Of a stretch of 64,000 nucleotides of DNA, positions 28,462-37,274 are shown one piece after another. Made by a program: the position numbers and the translations under genes. The DNA lies in NCBI GenBank assembly GCA_036960375.1, contig JBALVY010000003.1:248001-312000 (forward strand). The letters run 5' to 3'. Every line of letters starts with the position of its first letter. Positions within the stretch are counted from its first letter, which is position 1. The notes beneath the pieces were generated by a model. The model had not been told where the DNA came from. It worked only from the letters and a program-made list of their open reading frames with translations, and searched no databases. The DNA is from CAWVSB01 sp036960375 (GTDB lineage: Bacteria > Pseudomonadota > Gammaproteobacteria > Pseudomonadales > CAWVSB01).

Positions 28462-29871
28462 CTATTCGAGTATCCGAGCTAATTTATTACAGATACCGCC
28501 GGCCAGTGCCTTTTTCCACTTTGGCGCGTCAAGACGATTGTAGAGCTTGTCTTCCCAGCTAAATACTTCCAGGATGGTTTTGTAGGTCAGCCAACGCAGC
28601 GGCTCAGGTTCCCAGCGTTTGAGCGCCTGTTTGTGGGTTGCGGGGCTAAAGGCCCAGGGCATATTGCTGAGCTGGGTATCGCGCTGCAAGATCATGTCTG
28701 CCAGTGTGCGGCCAAACAGGTTTGATGCTCCCACTCCCTCGCCACCGTATCCGCCGGCGCTGGCAATGCCACTTTGCGGGTCAAATACGGCAAACGGGCA
28801 GAAACCTCTCGCCATGCCTAAGGTGCCGCCCCAGCCGTGAGTAATTTTAACGGTCTCCAGAGATGGAAACAGGTCTCGGAGCAGTGTTTCTCGTAGCCGG
28901 AACTCAGGGTCCTGTAGAGAGAATTCATGGCGTACCTTGCCGCCAAAGCTGTAGCCACCGCGCGCACCAAAAATCATCCGGTCATCCGCTGAGCGTTGGC
29001 CATAAGTTGCCAGCCGTCCGCCGTCACTAAAAGAAGGGCGCTGTTCCAGGCCAATTTCATCCCACTGGGGCTGGCTTAGTGGTTCAGTGGCGATAATCAA
29101 GCTTTGTATCGGCAGCACATAGTGTTTGAGGTTCATCAGCTCGGCCGAGAACCCCTCAGTGGCGGCAACGATAACATCGGCTTTTATATTGCCGTGCTCA
29201 GTGTGTAATATTTTGTCACCCACCGACGTCACAGGACTGCGTTCATAAATTGAGACGCCTTGCCGTTCAACACTACGAGCCAGCCCTCGGGCCAGCTTGG
29301 CGGGGTTAATCACTGCGCAATGAGGCGTGTAGATACCGCCTTGGCCATTACGTATGCGCAACTGCTGGGCCAGTTCATCTTTACTGAGCCAGCGATAATC
29401 GTCTTCGTTTAGTCCGCTGTCGTGTAAATGTCGCAATTCGTCTTGTTGGGTTTTCAGTTGTTCAGGGTAGCGTGCTGCGGCATAAATAGAGCCGCCACGG
29501 TGCAGATCACAATCAATGCCTTCTCGCTGAGTTATCTGCTGTACTTCATCGACAATCCCGAATATCAAATCATAAGCCGCGCGACGTTGTGAATCCGGCA
29601 GTGAGTTAACGTACTGGGTTTCGCCAGCGAGAGCACCCATTAACCAGCCCCCGTTTCGCCCCGATGCACCAAAACCTGCGGTCTCGGCTTCGACAATCGC
29701 TATCGATAAGTCGGGCTGCTGTTGTTTGAGATAATAGGCCGTCCACAGCCCCGTGTAGCCAGCGCCAATGATGGCCACATCAACTTCCATCTCGGTCTCT
29801 AAAGTTGGTCTGGCCTGAATATTTTCATTTAAGGTATCAAACCAAAAGCCGACGTCTTTGTAATTGCTCAT
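28462..29871 (-). CDS. FAD-dependent amine/amino-acid oxidase (DAO family)
   Basis: Starting at the ATG at 29871 the product has 469 residues; an earlier in-frame ATG at 29928 lies inside a hairpin repeat and is less likely. The FAD motif DVAIIGAGYTGLWTAYYL is at about residue 30, and GASGRNGGWL and a C-terminal ASAGGYGGEGV segment are typical of DAO-type oxidases such as gamma-glutamylputrescine oxidase. It probably oxidises an amine or N-methyl compound in the cytoplasm. It is divergent from an MFS transporter gene, which might move a related compound. Confidence 0.8.
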   Translation of the reverse strand: MSNYKDVGFWFDTLNENIQARPTLETEMEVDVAIIGAGYTGLWTAYYLKQQQPDLSIAIVEAETAGFGASGRNGGWLMGALAGETQYVNSLPDSQRRAAYDLIFGIVDEVQQITQREGIDCDLHRGGSIYAAARYPEQLKTQQDELRHLHDSGLNEDDYRWLSKDELAQQLRIRNGQGGIYTPHCAVINPAKLARGLARSVERQGVSIYERSPVTSVGDKILHTEHGNIKADVIVAATEGFSAELMNLKHYVLPIQSLIIATEPLSQPQWDEIGLEQRPSFSDGGRLATYGQRSADDRMIFGARGGYSFGGKVRHEFSLQDPEFRLRETLLRDLFPSLETVKITHGWGGTLGMARGFCPFAVFDPQSGIASAGGYGGEGVGASNLFGRTLADMILQRDTQLSNMPWAFSPATHKQALKRWEPEPLRWLTYKTILEVFSWEDKLYNRLDAPKWKKALAGGICNKLARILE

Positions 29872-29886
29872 ATTGCCTATCTCGCT

Positions 29887-29948
29887 AATGGGGGACGGAG
29901 CACTATATCCGGTAGTGAGAGCGCTCATATAGTGCTCCGTCCCCCATT
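29887..29948. repeat. REP-like hairpin with 22-base arms
   Basis: Two perfect 22-base inverted arms, beginning AATGGGGGACGGAGCAC, flank an 18-base loop. The element occupies most of the gap between the FAD oxidase and the MFS transporter. One arm recurs exactly at 15530-15552. It looks like a dispersed extragenic palindrome of the REP/BIME type that RAYT transposases mobilise. It may also act as a transcription or mRNA-stability element here. Confidence 0.75.
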
Positions 29949-30049
29949 GATTTCCCTGACCTTAGAGTCTCTCATATCTTCAGAATGGTTTATACTATAG
30001 GCCAGCTCGGTGGTGTGTTTGCGGCCATTATTTCTCCGGAGTTATTTCT

Positions 30050-31288
30050 TTGTACAAAACCGTCTTTAGTGTTTGGTCACTGTTTTTAGGTATAGCCCTT
30101 ATGGGCGTAAACGTCGGTGCCCAAAATACACTATTGGGTATACGCGCAGCTATCGAGGGTTTTAGCTCAATCGAGACCGGCTGGGTCATGTCGTCCTATT
30201 ATGTTGGTTTCTTATTAGGCTCAATTAATACCGTCCGTATTATTAACGCTGTAGGCCATGTGCGTACCTTTGCGGCGCTGACGGCTATTTTGTCCATCAC
30301 TATTCTTTTACACGCAATAATAGTCGATATTTGGGTGTGGTCTGCTTTACGCTTTTTCAGTGGTTTGGCAGCTTGCGGAATATTTATTGTGGCCGAAAGC
30401 TGGCTTAATCAGGTGGTGACCAATCGGCAGCGCGGCGCGTTGTTTGCGATATATTTTATAACTATTTCTCTAGGAATGGTGGCCGGGCAGTTTTTACTGC
30501 GTCTGTCGGGGCCAGAATCTTTTGAGATTTTTGCTGTGGTTTCGGTAATCATCAGTCTTGCCGGTATTCCAATTTTACTCACCCCTATACAAACCCCCAC
30601 GATAATTGAAGTGCATAGAATTAGTCCGCTTAAGTTGATAAAGCTAGCGCCGGCGGGAGCGCTGGGTGTCATGATGTCCGGTGTCTGTCTATCCATCATT
30701 TTTGGCTTAGGGCCGGTATACGCAACTCGTGCCAATTTTTCAGTTGATCAGGTTTCCTTGTTTATGACCGCTATTATTGCCGGTAGTATCCTGTCCCAAT
30801 GGCCTTTGGGTAAGTGGTCCGATCATCATGACAGACGTATTGTGACAGCATCAGCGGCCTTTGTTGCTACTGCTGTTGCGGTTGTGAGTATAGTCATTGT
30901 TGAGAGCGATATTAGGGTGGTTTATTTTCTGGCGTTCTTACTCGGTGCCACAATATTGCCTTTGTACAGTTTGTTTAATGCTGTTGCTATGGATTATGTG
31001 GACCCCAAGGAGATGGTTTCGGCAGGTGCAACTTTGATTATGTTTAATGGAATGGGGGCGGTGGTTGGGCCGCTATACGGGTCTGTGTTTATGTCCAGAG
31101 TCGGCAGCGACGGGTTCTTCTGGGCAATCGCCTCCTTTAGTCTCTTAATGTGTGTGTTTTGCATTTATCGAGCGGTCTTTTTCCCCATTAGCTCGGGCGA
31201 AAAAGCCGAGTTTCATATTACGGCCCCTGCCGCAGTTGGTAGCATGCTCGAGGTAGAGACCGATCCCAACGCGGAAGAGAAACTCTGA
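30050..31288 (+). CDS. MFS transporter (YcaD-like)
   Basis: This 412-residue protein has twelve predicted hydrophobic segments and the MFS start YYVGFLLGS...RFFSGLAACGIFIVAESWLN, resembling the YcaD-type branch. A TTG start at 30050 is preferred because CGGAG lies at suitable spacing and the first residues (YKTVFSVWSLFLGIALMG) already form helix 1. It is an inner-membrane carrier of unknown substrate. The adjacent divergent FAD oxidase may use what it imports. Confidence 0.82.
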   Translation: MYKTVFSVWSLFLGIALMGVNVGAQNTLLGIRAAIEGFSSIETGWVMSSYYVGFLLGSINTVRIINAVGHVRTFAALTAILSITILLHAIIVDIWVWSALRFFSGLAACGIFIVAESWLNQVVTNRQRGALFAIYFITISLGMVAGQFLLRLSGPESFEIFAVVSVIISLAGIPILLTPIQTPTIIEVHRISPLKLIKLAPAGALGVMMSGVCLSIIFGLGPVYATRANFSVDQVSLFMTAIIAGSILSQWPLGKWSDHHDRRIVTASAAFVATAVAVVSIVIVESDIRVVYFLAFLLGATILPLYSLFNAVAMDYVDPKEMVSAGATLIMFNGMGAVVGPLYGSVFMSRVGSDGFFWAIASFSLLMCVFCIYRAVFFPISSGEKAEFHITAPAAVGSMLEVETDPNAEEKL

Positions 31289-31296
31289 TAGCCGTA

Positions 31297-32712
31297 TTAA
31301 TTCAGCTGTAAATAGTCGCTCATAATCTCAAATAACTGTGTCTGTTGTACAAACGACGGCACCAGGTCTTTGCCCTCATCATTACTGAATAAAGGTACAT
31401 TGGCACCGGTGTGCTCCTCCATCTGAAAATTGGTGGTAGCATAATTGACCGCCATAATACTGCCCTCAGGGGTATGAATTCGCGCGAGTTTTCCCGGTGT
31501 ATAAGTCGGGATGGGGAATTTTTCGAACAGGCTGACATTGGGGATTAGCTGCGCCGCCTGAGCGTGGTCTGCGGTAACCAGAATGAGTGTTCGTGGGTGA
31601 GTGGCGGCAAATTTCAGGGCGCTTGCCAGTGATTCGTTTAACTGCTCCAGTTCGCCAATTGAGCCACAGGGTTTTCTTTCATGGCTTTGTTTGTCGATGG
31701 AGGCTGACTCAATCATCAGGAAAAAGCCTTTATCGTTGTCCTGCGATAAATGCAGCAGTGCGGCATCGGTCATTTGTTTTAGTGTGGGTATCGCACTGAA
31801 TGCAGGGTTGGCCTCGCAATTCATAACCTCAGGAAGAGTGACATCACCCAAATAATGGTGAAGTGAATTCAGAAAACTGGGCTCAGGCTCTTCGGCGGCT
31901 CTACCATCTTGACCTTGCAGTTTCACCGGCATAGTGCTGGGCGAAAATAGCCCTAACAGTTTCTTGGCCTTGTTGGCGTTGGTCAGCTCTTGCGGGTTTT
32001 CAACTATTAGAAAACCATTTTTTTCAGCAAGTTGACTGACGGTAATAGATTGGCCTTCAGCCTGAGGTGCGAAGTGTTTACTCCCTCCGCCCAAAATGAC
32101 ATCAAGGTCTGATTCTGCCAATTGTTCAGAAATAGAGCCCTTGCCGCCATTTTTCTTTAGATCTTGTGAACAGTCGCCGAGCACAATATCGTGAGAAGTC
32201 ACATTGACCATGGCGTCCGGGTTTTCGCAGAAGCGCAGGCCAATGTGGGCGGCAAAGGACGCGGGTGTCGCGTCGGTTACGCTGGCAGTCGTCACCACGC
32301 CGGTTTTATAGCCGTTAGCGTGTGCCAATTCGACGATAGTGGTTAGGTCATTATCGCTACCGGCCGAAGTAGCGATTCGACCACGGCTGGTAATGACACC
32401 GGTTGCCATAGTTGTAGCCGTATTGGCGGAGTCGGCAACGTATACCGGGCTACCATTGAGCTTATCTTCTATGGTGAGTATCTGTGAGGTCGAGCGCAGT
32501 GGCATTTGATCAAGTAGAAGCCGGCCCTGTGCGCCTTTCAGATAATTTCTAGCGATAGTGATCTGCTGGTCATCCATACCATCGCCAACAATCAGTATGA
32601 CCTGGCGTGGCGAGGGCTCTGTTACTGGCTGCCAAGAAGTGGTATCGACAGCCAAAGTGGGCATGCTCAAGAGCATGCTGGCGCCAAGAACGATAGGCGA
32701 TAATTTACGCAT
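31297..32712 (-). CDS. phoA: Alkaline phosphatase, periplasmic
   Basis: This 471-residue protein has a signal peptide (PIVLGASMLLSMPTLA), the metal-site segment LIVGDGMDDQQ, and the phosphorylated-Ser motif VADSANTATTMATG. Later HERK, TADHAQA and MEEHTGANVPLF segments supply the remaining Zn/Mg ligands. It should hydrolyse phosphomonoesters in the periplasm. It converges closely on the MFS gene. A pho box was not evident upstream; the gap to serine dehydratase instead holds a shared operator-like palindrome. Confidence 0.88.
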   Translation of the reverse strand: MRKLSPIVLGASMLLSMPTLAVDTTSWQPVTEPSPRQVILIVGDGMDDQQITIARNYLKGAQGRLLLDQMPLRSTSQILTIEDKLNGSPVYVADSANTATTMATGVITSRGRIATSAGSDNDLTTIVELAHANGYKTGVVTTASVTDATPASFAAHIGLRFCENPDAMVNVTSHDIVLGDCSQDLKKNGGKGSISEQLAESDLDVILGGGSKHFAPQAEGQSITVSQLAEKNGFLIVENPQELTNANKAKKLLGLFSPSTMPVKLQGQDGRAAEEPEPSFLNSLHHYLGDVTLPEVMNCEANPAFSAIPTLKQMTDAALLHLSQDNDKGFFLMIESASIDKQSHERKPCGSIGELEQLNESLASALKFAATHPRTLILVTADHAQAAQLIPNVSLFEKFPIPTYTPGKLARIHTPEGSIMAVNYATTNFQMEEHTGANVPLFSNDEGKDLVPSFVQQTQLFEIMSDYLQLN

Positions 32713-32883
32713 GTGATGATCCTGTTATTTTTGCGAGGCGTATTGATACCATATTTTTGGCTGTTTGCAAAAGCCATTGTCATAAGAGCGTATAGCCAGG
32801 GAAGATAATTGAAGCCGTTTTTAGGTTATTTGGGCCGGTAGAGGCCTCGTCTATGAGCTTGACAGCCTAGTAAACCGCAATAT

Positions 32884-32900
32884 AATGACTTCGAATGCAA
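32884..32900. promoter_or_regulatory. Candidate LacI operator, site 1
   Basis: AATGACTTCGAATGCAA lies in the 306-base gap between alkaline phosphatase and serine dehydratase, about 120 bases before the latter. Read on the minus strand it is TTGCATTCGAAGTCATT, identical to site 4 upstream of the sodium symporter. Its centre TTCGAA is palindromic with a central CpG, as in many LacI-family operators. The rest of the gap shows no other element. Confidence 0.65.
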
Positions 32901-33018
32901 AGCGTATTGATGGTTTTGTATCTTTTCGACCCGTTGGAGTCGCTAGAGCTGGATCCAAGGCTCTAAAATTTAGCAGTACCTATACCTTATTCTTCGTTTT
33001 CCACTGGGATTTATCGTC

Positions 33019-34419
33019 ATGGCCGTAAGTATCTTTGACCTGTTTAAGATTGGTATTGGGCCATCAAGCTCTCATACCGTTGGCCCTATGCGCGCGGCAA
33101 AGCAGTTTGCGACAGGTTTGGCAGAGGCCGGTTTGCTAGAGAAGACAGCAAGAATTAAATCCGAAATGTTTGGATCCCTCGGTGCCACGGGAAAAGGACA
33201 TGGTACGGCGAAGGCTGTTTTATTAGGTCTTGAGGGCGAAGACCCGGAGACAGTTAATGTCGATCAAATTGAGCAGCGGGTTGCCGCCATAATCAAAACG
33301 GGCATGTTGCAACTATTAGGTGCTACCTCTGTTTCACACGATCATGCAGCTGACTTGATATTGCATCGTCGCAAGGTGCTGCCCTTTCATTCAAATGGAA
33401 TGACTTTTAAGGCTTTTGCTATCGATGGCCAAGAGTTATATGTCAGAACATATTATTCAGTAGGCGGCGGTTTTGTGGTTGATGAACACGCAGCTAGCGC
33501 CGACTGTTTGGTGGAAGACGACCAAGAGTTGCCTTACCATTTTTCTTCAGGGGCTGATCTACTGCGACTCAGTGAAAAACACGTTCTGAGTATCTCGGCG
33601 ATGATGATGCAAAACGAGATGTGCTGGCGTACGGAGGAGGATATAAGAACAGGTCTGTTCAAGATTTGGGATGTCATGCAAACTTGCGTTAACAATGGCG
33701 TGCAAAATGATGGAATATTACCCGGCGGCCTAAAGGTCAAGCGCCGGGCGAAAGAGTTACACCGGCAATTGTTGAGCAAGCCTGAGGCGGCATTGTCCGA
33801 TCCGCTTTCTGTTATCGACTGGGTGACTCTCTACGCTCTTGCGGTAAATGAAGAGAACGCGGCCGGTGGCAGGGTAGTGACTGCACCGACCAATGGTGCG
33901 GCCGGCATCATTCCCGCTGTGTTGCTCTACTATATGCGCTTTGTACCAGGGGCATGTGATGAGGACGTAATTCGTTTTATGTTAACTGCTGCCGCCATAG
34001 GTATTTTATATAAAGAGAATGCGTCTATTAGTGGTGCAGAGGTGGGTTGCCAGGGCGAGGTCGGTTCGGCCTGTTCCATGGCCGCCGGTGCATTAACAGA
34101 GATATTGGGTGGTACACCAGCACAGGTTGAGAACGCAGCAGAAATTGCTATGGAACACAATCTTGGGCTAACCTGTGACCCGGTAGGCGGTTTGGTGCAG
34201 GTGCCGTGTATTGAGCGTAATGCGATGGCCGCTGTTAAGGCTATTCATGCCGCTCGCATGGCTATGCGAGGTGATGGTTCGCACTTTATTTCATTGGATA
34301 AGGTTATCCGCACTATGCGCGACACCGGGCGCGATATGCACAATAAATACAAAGAGACTTCACGCGGCGGCTTGGCCATCGATGTACTTGAAGTCCCCGT
34401 TAATATTATTGAATGTTAG
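33019..34419 (+). CDS. sdaA: L-serine dehydratase, iron-sulfur type
   Basis: This 466-residue single-chain enzyme has the N-terminal substrate segment IGIGPSSSHTVGPMRAA and the C-terminal catalytic half with GCQGEVGSACSMAAG and LTCDPVGGLVQVPCIERN, whose Cys residues bind a [4Fe-4S] cluster. It deaminates L-serine to pyruvate and ammonia. It is preceded by operator site 1 and followed 10 bases later by a TRIC channel gene. The operator suggests serine arises in, or feeds, the LacI-controlled pathway. Confidence 0.93.
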   Translation: MAVSIFDLFKIGIGPSSSHTVGPMRAAKQFATGLAEAGLLEKTARIKSEMFGSLGATGKGHGTAKAVLLGLEGEDPETVNVDQIEQRVAAIIKTGMLQLLGATSVSHDHAADLILHRRKVLPFHSNGMTFKAFAIDGQELYVRTYYSVGGGFVVDEHAASADCLVEDDQELPYHFSSGADLLRLSEKHVLSISAMMMQNEMCWRTEEDIRTGLFKIWDVMQTCVNNGVQNDGILPGGLKVKRRAKELHRQLLSKPEAALSDPLSVIDWVTLYALAVNEENAAGGRVVTAPTNGAAGIIPAVLLYYMRFVPGACDEDVIRFMLTAAAIGILYKENASISGAEVGCQGEVGSACSMAAGALTEILGGTPAQVENAAEIAMEHNLGLTCDPVGGLVQVPCIERNAMAAVKAIHAARMAMRGDGSHFISLDKVIRTMRDTGRDMHNKYKETSRGGLAIDVLEVPVNIIEC

Positions 34420-34429
34420 GTATTGGTTA

Positions 34430-35065
34430 ATGGTTGACGGGCAGCTTATCGGGCAGTTTCTTAATGTGTTCTCTTTTGTAGGCACTATTGTTTTTGCTAT
34501 TTCGGGTGCGCTTATTGCCGCTGAAAAGAAGATGGATATCCTCGGCTTTATTCTTATTGGTACAGTCACTGCTATTGGTGGTGGCACTCTGCGTGATCTA
34601 TTACTGGGCATCTCGCCGGTGTCATGGGTGCTGAACCCGTTTAATATTTATCTCTGTATAGCCGTATCGTCCGTCACATATTTTACCGTCAATTTATTTC
34701 GTAAACGCGATGACTGGATTTTATGGATGGATGCCATTGGTTTGGCGGCATTTACGGTAATGGGAACCGAAGCGGCGTTACATCATCAGGCTCCGGCAAT
34801 CGTAGCTATTGTCATGGGCGTTATGACCGCTACTTTTGGCGGCATTATGCGCGATGTTTTATGTGCCGAGATATTGACCTTAATGCGGCCAGAAATTTAC
34901 ATCACTTGTGCGCTGCTGGGGGCGGTAGTCTATGTGCTGCTAAGTTATTTTGCAGTACCCTCAGCAATCGTCGCCAGCTGTGCGTTTAGCGCGGCCTTTG
35001 GTTTGCGCGCTGCTGCTATGGTATGGAGGCTGACTTTACCCAGGTGGGGTAAAATTGAAGGCTAA
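34430..35065 (+). CDS. TRIC-type (UPF0126) membrane protein
   Basis: The 211-residue protein starts at the ATG at 34430; the frame extends far into the serine dehydratase gene but that part is not plausible coding. It has two internally similar three-helix halves, each with a GG-x-x-RD motif (GGGTLRDLLLG and FGGIMRDVLC), the signature of prokaryotic trimeric intracellular cation channels. It should sit in the inner membrane. Bacterial members have been linked to cation or amino-acid transport. Its place behind sdaA hints at a related transport role. Confidence 0.85.
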   Translation: MVDGQLIGQFLNVFSFVGTIVFAISGALIAAEKKMDILGFILIGTVTAIGGGTLRDLLLGISPVSWVLNPFNIYLCIAVSSVTYFTVNLFRKRDDWILWMDAIGLAAFTVMGTEAALHHQAPAIVAIVMGVMTATFGGIMRDVLCAEILTLMRPEIYITCALLGAVVYVLLSYFAVPSAIVASCAFSAAFGLRAAAMVWRLTLPRWGKIEG

Positions 35066-35069
35066 TTAC

Positions 35070-35849
35070 CTATTGGGCTGTCCAGCCGCCATCCACTAAT
35101 ACACTGCTACCGGTTACCAGCGCCGAAGCTTCAGAGGCCAAATAGACTACTGCATTGGCAACATCTGCCGTATTGCCTACACGCCCCATGGGTATGCGCT
35201 CCAGCACAAATCGTGAAAATGTTTCGTCTTGTAGCATGGGCGCCGTTAAGGGCGTTTCAATAAAAGTGGGAGCAACAGAGTTAACCCGAATACCTTCTGG
35301 GGCCAGCTCGACGCCCAGTGCTTTGGTCAGGCCTTCGATGGCATGTTTTGTAGTGCAGTAAATGGTTCTGCGGGGTGAGCCAACATGACCCATCTGAGAG
35401 GTGATATTGATAATACTACCCTGAGTTTTTGCGGCCAACATTTTGCGTACTACAGCCCGGGTGATTTTGAAGACCACGCGTACGTTTAAGTCCAGCATGC
35501 GCTCAAAAACCTCGTCTTCAACATCGACAAAATTTTGCGGCACATTGGTACCCAGGTTATTAACTAAAATATCTATGTTATCGATCGACTCTATATAAGC
35601 CAGAAAATCCTCGGTCGAGGCATCCATCACGCAGGGGATAATTAGCGGCCCAATCTCTTGCGCAAGACTAATTAAATCCTGCTCCGTACGCGCAACAGCG
35701 ATGACTGTGGCGCCACATTGTGCCAGGCGAATGGCGCTTTCTCGGCCTATGCCTTTGCCGGCACCGGTGACGAGGGCGCACTTTCCTGCTAGAAGATCAC
35801 TACGATAGGGGTTACTTGAAGGCTTCGAATTCACAGTATTTTGGCTCAA
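35070..35849 (-). CDS. Short-chain dehydrogenase/reductase
   Basis: This 259-residue classical SDR has the cofactor motif VTGAGKGIGRESA, NNLGTN, and the catalytic YCTTK (Tyr-x3-Lys) after an ITSQMG segment. The only usable starts are TTG at 35849 or GTG at 35834. It is divergent from the HisD-family dehydrogenase with operator site 2 between them, so both may be controlled together and act on successive hydroxyl groups of one substrate. The substrate is unknown. Confidence 0.85.
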   Translation of the reverse strand: MSQNTVNSKPSSNPYRSDLLAGKCALVTGAGKGIGRESAIRLAQCGATVIAVARTEQDLISLAQEIGPLIIPCVMDASTEDFLAYIESIDNIDILVNNLGTNVPQNFVDVEDEVFERMLDLNVRVVFKITRAVVRKMLAAKTQGSIINITSQMGHVGSPRRTIYCTTKHAIEGLTKALGVELAPEGIRVNSVAPTFIETPLTAPMLQDETFSRFVLERIPMGRVGNTADVANAVVYLASEASALVTGSSVLVDGGWTAQ

Positions 35850-35906
35850 TATTCATGGTGTGTAGGGCCGAGTATAACGTCAGACTAGCCTCTTAGGCAA
35901 AAATTA

Positions 35907-35923
35907 TTGCATTCGCAGTCATT
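35907..35923. promoter_or_regulatory. Candidate LacI operator, site 2
   Basis: TTGCATTCGCAGTCATT lies midway between the divergent SDR and HisD-family genes, 56 bases before the latter. It differs from sites 1 and 4 only in the base after the central CG. The gene two positions downstream encodes a LacI-family protein. Confidence 0.65.
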
Positions 35924-35978
35924 CTGTTTTACTGTGCATGCATTGTAGGTTTTTGCAGGTCCGGTCAAGGGTAGAGAG

Positions 35979-37274
35979 ATGATTAGAAAGCTCAAAGAAG
36001 GTGTTAGCGGTGAAGAAGTCGCATCCAATGACGCCAAAGTGCGTGAAATTGTAGAAGACATTCTTGGCGATATCGAAAAGCGCGGCAATACGGCAGTTAA
36101 GGAATATGCGGCCAAGTTCGATAACTGGGAAGGTGACACTTTTCAATTAAGTCAGGCTGATATTCAGGGCTGCTACGACCGTCTTGATGAGCAGGTGATT
36201 TCCGATATTCGATTTGCCCAGCAGCAAGTGGGTAACTTTGCCCGCATCCAACGCGCATCAATGACCGATGTCGAAGTCGAAACACTGCCCGGCGTTGTCC
36301 TGGGACATAAACATATTCCAATGGAAAGTGTTGGTTGTTATGTGCCGGGCGGCAAGTACCCACTGGTGGCATCTGCTCACATGAGTGTAGTGACGGCCAA
36401 AGTTGCCGGTGTAAAACGTGTTATCGCCTGCGCGCCGCCTTTTAATGGCGAGCCAAATCCTGCCATTGTAGTGGCCATGGATATGGCAGGTGCAGACGAG
36501 ATCTATTGCCTGGGAGGTGTTCAGGCAATTGGTGCAATGGCCTTGGGGACAGAGACAATAGCCCCTGTTGATATGCTGGTTGGCCCAGGTAATGCGTTTG
36601 TCGCAGAAGCTAAGCGTCAGTTATTTGGACGGGTCGGAATCGACCTGTTTGCCGGTCCCACCGAGACACTGGTTATTGCCGATGAGACCGTCGATGGAGA
36701 GTTATGTGCAACCGACCTTCTCGGTCAGGCAGAGCACGGTCCTAATTCGCCGGCCATATTGCTGACTAACTCTGAAGAGCTTGCGTTGGATACAGCCAAA
36801 CAAATTGAAATACAGCTTAAAACGTTGTCGACTGCCGATATAGCGGGTCAGGCATGGCGCGACTATGGCCAGATTATTGTTTGTGATACTTATGAAGAAA
36901 TGCTCGAAGTAGCCGATGATATCGCATCAGAACACGTCCAGGTGATGACGAAGGACCCGGATTACTTCCTAAACAATATGAGTAATTATGGCGCTTTGTT
37001 CCTCGGCCCTGAGACCAATGTCTCTTATGGCGATAAAGTTGTGGGTACTAATCATACGCTACCAACTAAAAAGGCTGCGCGCTATACTGGCGGTCTTTGG
37101 GTAGGGAAATTTATCAAGACTTGTACTTATCAACGCTTAACGGAAGAGGGTTCTTACCATATTGGTGAGTACTGTTCTCGTCTGTGTGCTGTTGAAGGCT
37201 TCATGGGCCATAAGGCACAGGCGGATATACGTGTGAAACGTTATGGCGAAAAGCTCGGGAAAAACAAGCAATAA
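35979..37274 (+). CDS. Histidinol-dehydrogenase-family enzyme (HpsN-like)
   Basis: This 431-residue protein has the fold and motifs of HisD: VPGGKYPLVASAHM, LVGPGNAFVAEAKR, FAGPTETLVIAD and the zinc site LLGQAEHGPNSPA. It is set among catabolic genes, not a his operon. Members outside his operons include the HpsN enzymes that oxidise sulfopropanediol in two NAD-dependent steps to an acid. A similar four-electron oxidation of an alcohol to a carboxylate is therefore inferred. No other sulfonate genes are recognised here, so the substrate is open. It shares operator site 2 with the divergent SDR. Confidence 0.8.
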   Translation: MIRKLKEGVSGEEVASNDAKVREIVEDILGDIEKRGNTAVKEYAAKFDNWEGDTFQLSQADIQGCYDRLDEQVISDIRFAQQQVGNFARIQRASMTDVEVETLPGVVLGHKHIPMESVGCYVPGGKYPLVASAHMSVVTAKVAGVKRVIACAPPFNGEPNPAIVVAMDMAGADEIYCLGGVQAIGAMALGTETIAPVDMLVGPGNAFVAEAKRQLFGRVGIDLFAGPTETLVIADETVDGELCATDLLGQAEHGPNSPAILLTNSEELALDTAKQIEIQLKTLSTADIAGQAWRDYGQIIVCDTYEEMLEVADDIASEHVQVMTKDPDYFLNNMSNYGALFLGPETNVSYGDKVVGTNHTLPTKKAARYTGGLWVGKFIKTCTYQRLTEEGSYHIGEYCSRLCAVEGFMGHKAQADIRVKRYGEKLGKNKQ

